Below, one piece after another: positions 5,753 through 7,140 of a stretch of DNA of 7,140 nt. This stretch comes from Planctomycetia bacterium. Lineage in GTDB: Bacteria > Planctomycetota > Planctomycetia > Pirellulales > UBA1268. Within the stretch, counting starts at the first letter, position 1; each line of letters begins with the position of its first letter. Below the pieces are notes generated by a model that worked only from the letters and a program-made list of their open reading frames with translations, made no database searches and was not told the DNA's origin. Location of the stretch: assembly GCA_009923125.1 (NCBI GenBank), contig RFUD01000117.1, positions 1 through 7,140 of the forward strand. Reading direction: 5' to 3'. Both the position numbers and the translations under genes were made by a program.

Positions 5753-7017
5753 ATGAGCGACGAAGCCGAGCGGACCGAGCCGGGCAGCTATTTCGTCGCC
5801 AACTACCCGCCGTTCTCCCGGTGGCACGCCGAGGCGGTCCCCGACGTGCTTGCCGCCTTCGCAGCCCCGCCGACGTCCGCCGCGCTCGGCCTCTATCTGC
5901 ACGTGCCCTTCTGCCGGAAGCGGTGCAAGTTCTGCTACTTCCGCGTGTACACGGACGTGGCGGCACAGGACGTGGAGCGGTATTCCCAGGCGCTCGGCCG
6001 CGAGGCGGAACTGGCGGCGGCACAGCCGGCCGTCGCGGGCCGCCCGCTCAAGTATGTGTACTTCGGCGGCGGCACGCCGTCGTTTCTCTCGGTCAAGCAG
6101 CTCGAACGCCTCGTGGAGCGGGTGCACAAGAGCTTCGGCTGGGATGCCGCCGAGGAGGTGACGTTCGAGTGCGAGCCGGGCACGCTCTCCGAGGCGAAGG
6201 TGCGGGCGCTCAAGGATCTGGGGATGACCCGGATCTCGCTCGGCGTCGAGAACTTCGACGATGCGATCCTGGAGGCGAACGGCCGGGCGCATCTCTCCGC
6301 CGAGATCGAGCGGGCTTGGGGCTGGATCAAGGCCGCGGGCTTTCCGAACACGAATGTCGACCTGATCGCCGGCATGGTGGGCGAGACGGATGCCTCGTGG
6401 CAGCGAACCGTGGAGAAGACGCTCGCGCTCGAGCCCGACAGCCTGACGATCTACCAGATGGAACTCCCGCCCAATACCGTGTTCGTACACGATGCGAAGG
6501 AGACCGGTTCCGCCACGGCCGTCGCCGACTGGCCCACGAAGCGGCGTTGGGTGAGCGAAGCCTTCGATCGTTTCCTCGCGCAGGGCTATGCGGTATCGAG
6601 CGGCTACACGCTCGTCCGCGATCCCGCGCGGGTGCACTTTCGCTACCGCGACATGCTCTGGGAGGGGAGCGACCTCGTGGCCCTCGGCGTGGCGAGCTTC
6701 GGGCATCTTTCCGGCATGCGACGCACTGGGACGACTACCTCGCCGCCGTGGAGGCCGGCCGCTTGCCGATCGCCCGCGGGCTCGTGCCCACATCACGGCA
6801 GCTCCTGCTGCGGGAGGTCGTGCTCGGTCTCAAGCGGGGCACGCTCGACGTTGACCGGCTCGCGCAGAAATACGGCATCGATCCTGTCGCCGAGTGGGCG
6901 GCCCAATGGCGGTCGCTCGACGAGGAGGGGTGGCTGGAGTGCCGGGCACCCCGACCCGTCCTCAACCGCGCGGGTCTGTTGCGGGTCGATTCGCTGCTGC
7001 ACAGGTTTTTCGAGTGA
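5753..7017 (+). CDS. HemW / coproporphyrinogen III oxidase-like radical SAM protein, frameshifted near its C-terminus (possible pseudogene)
   Basis: From the ATG at 5753, preceded by GGAG at 5746-5749, the frame encodes a radical SAM enzyme. GLYLHVPFCRKRCKFCYF (46-63) has the [4Fe-4S] cysteines Cys54, Cys58 and Cys61. YFGGGTPS (103-110), ECEPGT (139-144), RISLGVENFDDAIL (160-173) and LTIYQMELPPNT (231-242) match the HemW-like family. The match holds to ALGVASFGHLSGM, ending at residue 322 (base 6718). The rest of the expected protein is in another frame, from THWDDYLAAVEAGRLPI (6721 on) to HRFFE and a TGA at 7015-7017, about 98 residues. The original frame stays open past 7140 with an unrelated Arg/Ser/Cys-rich translation. 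At least one base is missing at the junction, probably about a dozen. HemW proteins are heme chaperones and HemN makes heme; the substrate of this branch is unknown. It may be an inactivated gene or an assembly error. Confidence 0.82.
6716..6723 (+). other. Frameshift junction in the radical SAM gene
   Basis: The first frame matches the family up to ATG at 6716-6718. The second frame matches from ACG at 6721-6723. Only two bases lie between them, where relatives as I recall them have a short segment containing His and Gln-Asn (roughly five residues). That would mean a loss of about 13 bases. The minimum needed to restore the frame is one base. Confidence 0.6.
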
Positions 7018-7041
7018 CAGGCAGGTTTTTTCGGGTGACAG
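7002..7041 (+). repeat. Imperfect tandem direct repeat, two copies of about 20 bases
   Basis: Copy one (7002-7020) and copy two (7022-7041) differ by one extra T and one A/G change. Each reads CAGG, a run of 5-6 T, CGRGTGACAG. The first copy contains the stop codon of the radical SAM gene. A weaker third echo, GGTTTTCG, lies at 7049-7056. T runs after the gene end could help termination, but no stable stem precedes them. Confidence 0.6.
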
Positions 7042-7140
7042 ACAGGGCGGTTTTCGCCGACAATGGGGCAGGCAAGCCTCCAAGCCTCCGGCGGCGGGCC
7101 TAGAGTTGAGGCTCTGGAGGCACCCGCGTGGCATCATCGA
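7018..7140. other. Downstream intergenic sequence, no gene seen
   Basis: After the TGA at 7015-7017 there is no coding sequence I can support. The stretch holds the second copy of the direct repeat, an 8-base tandem duplication AAGCCTCC (7074-7081 and 7082-7089) and a GGAGGC at 7116-7121 complementary to GCCTCC inside it. A small GGCG-GTTTT-CGCC hairpin lies at about 7046-7058. It may be the upstream region of a gene beyond the window. Confidence 0.35.

Noticed and set aside
4622..6796. Very long minus-strand open frame (724 codons) opposite the TIM-barrel and radical SAM genes
   Set aside because: The translation is His/Arg/Gly-rich with no recognisable motif and mirrors the codon pattern of the plus-strand genes. 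Such antisense frames are common at this GC content.
6793..7137. Minus-strand open frame of 114 codons at the right edge
   Set aside because: It is antisense to the family-like C-terminus of the radical SAM protein and has no motif.

Overview
This GC-rich (roughly 70%) bacterial window carries eight genes. All are recognisable at family level, and seven look like intact housekeeping or metabolic genes. Weak or missing Shine-Dalgarno sites before several starts, the base composition and the style of the proteins suggest a planctomycete of the Pirellulales type. That placement is an inference; the window has no rRNA or other marker to prove it.

Left part, minus strand (1-1532): a two-component pair. 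An OmpR-type response regulator is followed after 3 bases by a membrane histidine kinase. The kinase leaves the window right after its phospho-acceptor histidine. Divergent from the pair is a PrmA-like methyltransferase (1658-2674, plus) with a PrmA signature in its catalytic half and an unusual N-terminal half. A 125-base gap separates the two starts.

Middle (2675-4680): a 7-deazaguanine (queuosine precursor) cluster. queC and queE lie on the minus strand in the order queC-queE and make preQ0 from carboxy-tetrahydropterin. queF lies on the plus strand and reduces preQ0 to preQ1. The queC and queF start codons are only 18 bases apart and face away from each other. queD and folE are not in the window. 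queE converges on prmA, and the gap between them holds a long hairpin of lower GC content.

Right part, plus strand (4727-7017): a sugar isomerase/epimerase-like TIM-barrel protein, followed 12 bases later by a radical SAM protein of the HemW / coproporphyrinogen III oxidase-like family. The radical SAM gene appears frameshifted near 6718-6721: its N-terminal 322 residues are in one frame and a convincing family C-terminus is in another. The last 123 bases hold short direct repeats and no gene I can support.

I see no CRISPR array, tRNA, rRNA, insertion sequence or phage gene, and no convincing new defence or mobile system. The observations most worth checking are the radical SAM frameshift, the hairpin at 2752-2800, the very tight queC/queF divergence and the divergent N-terminal half of the PrmA homologue.
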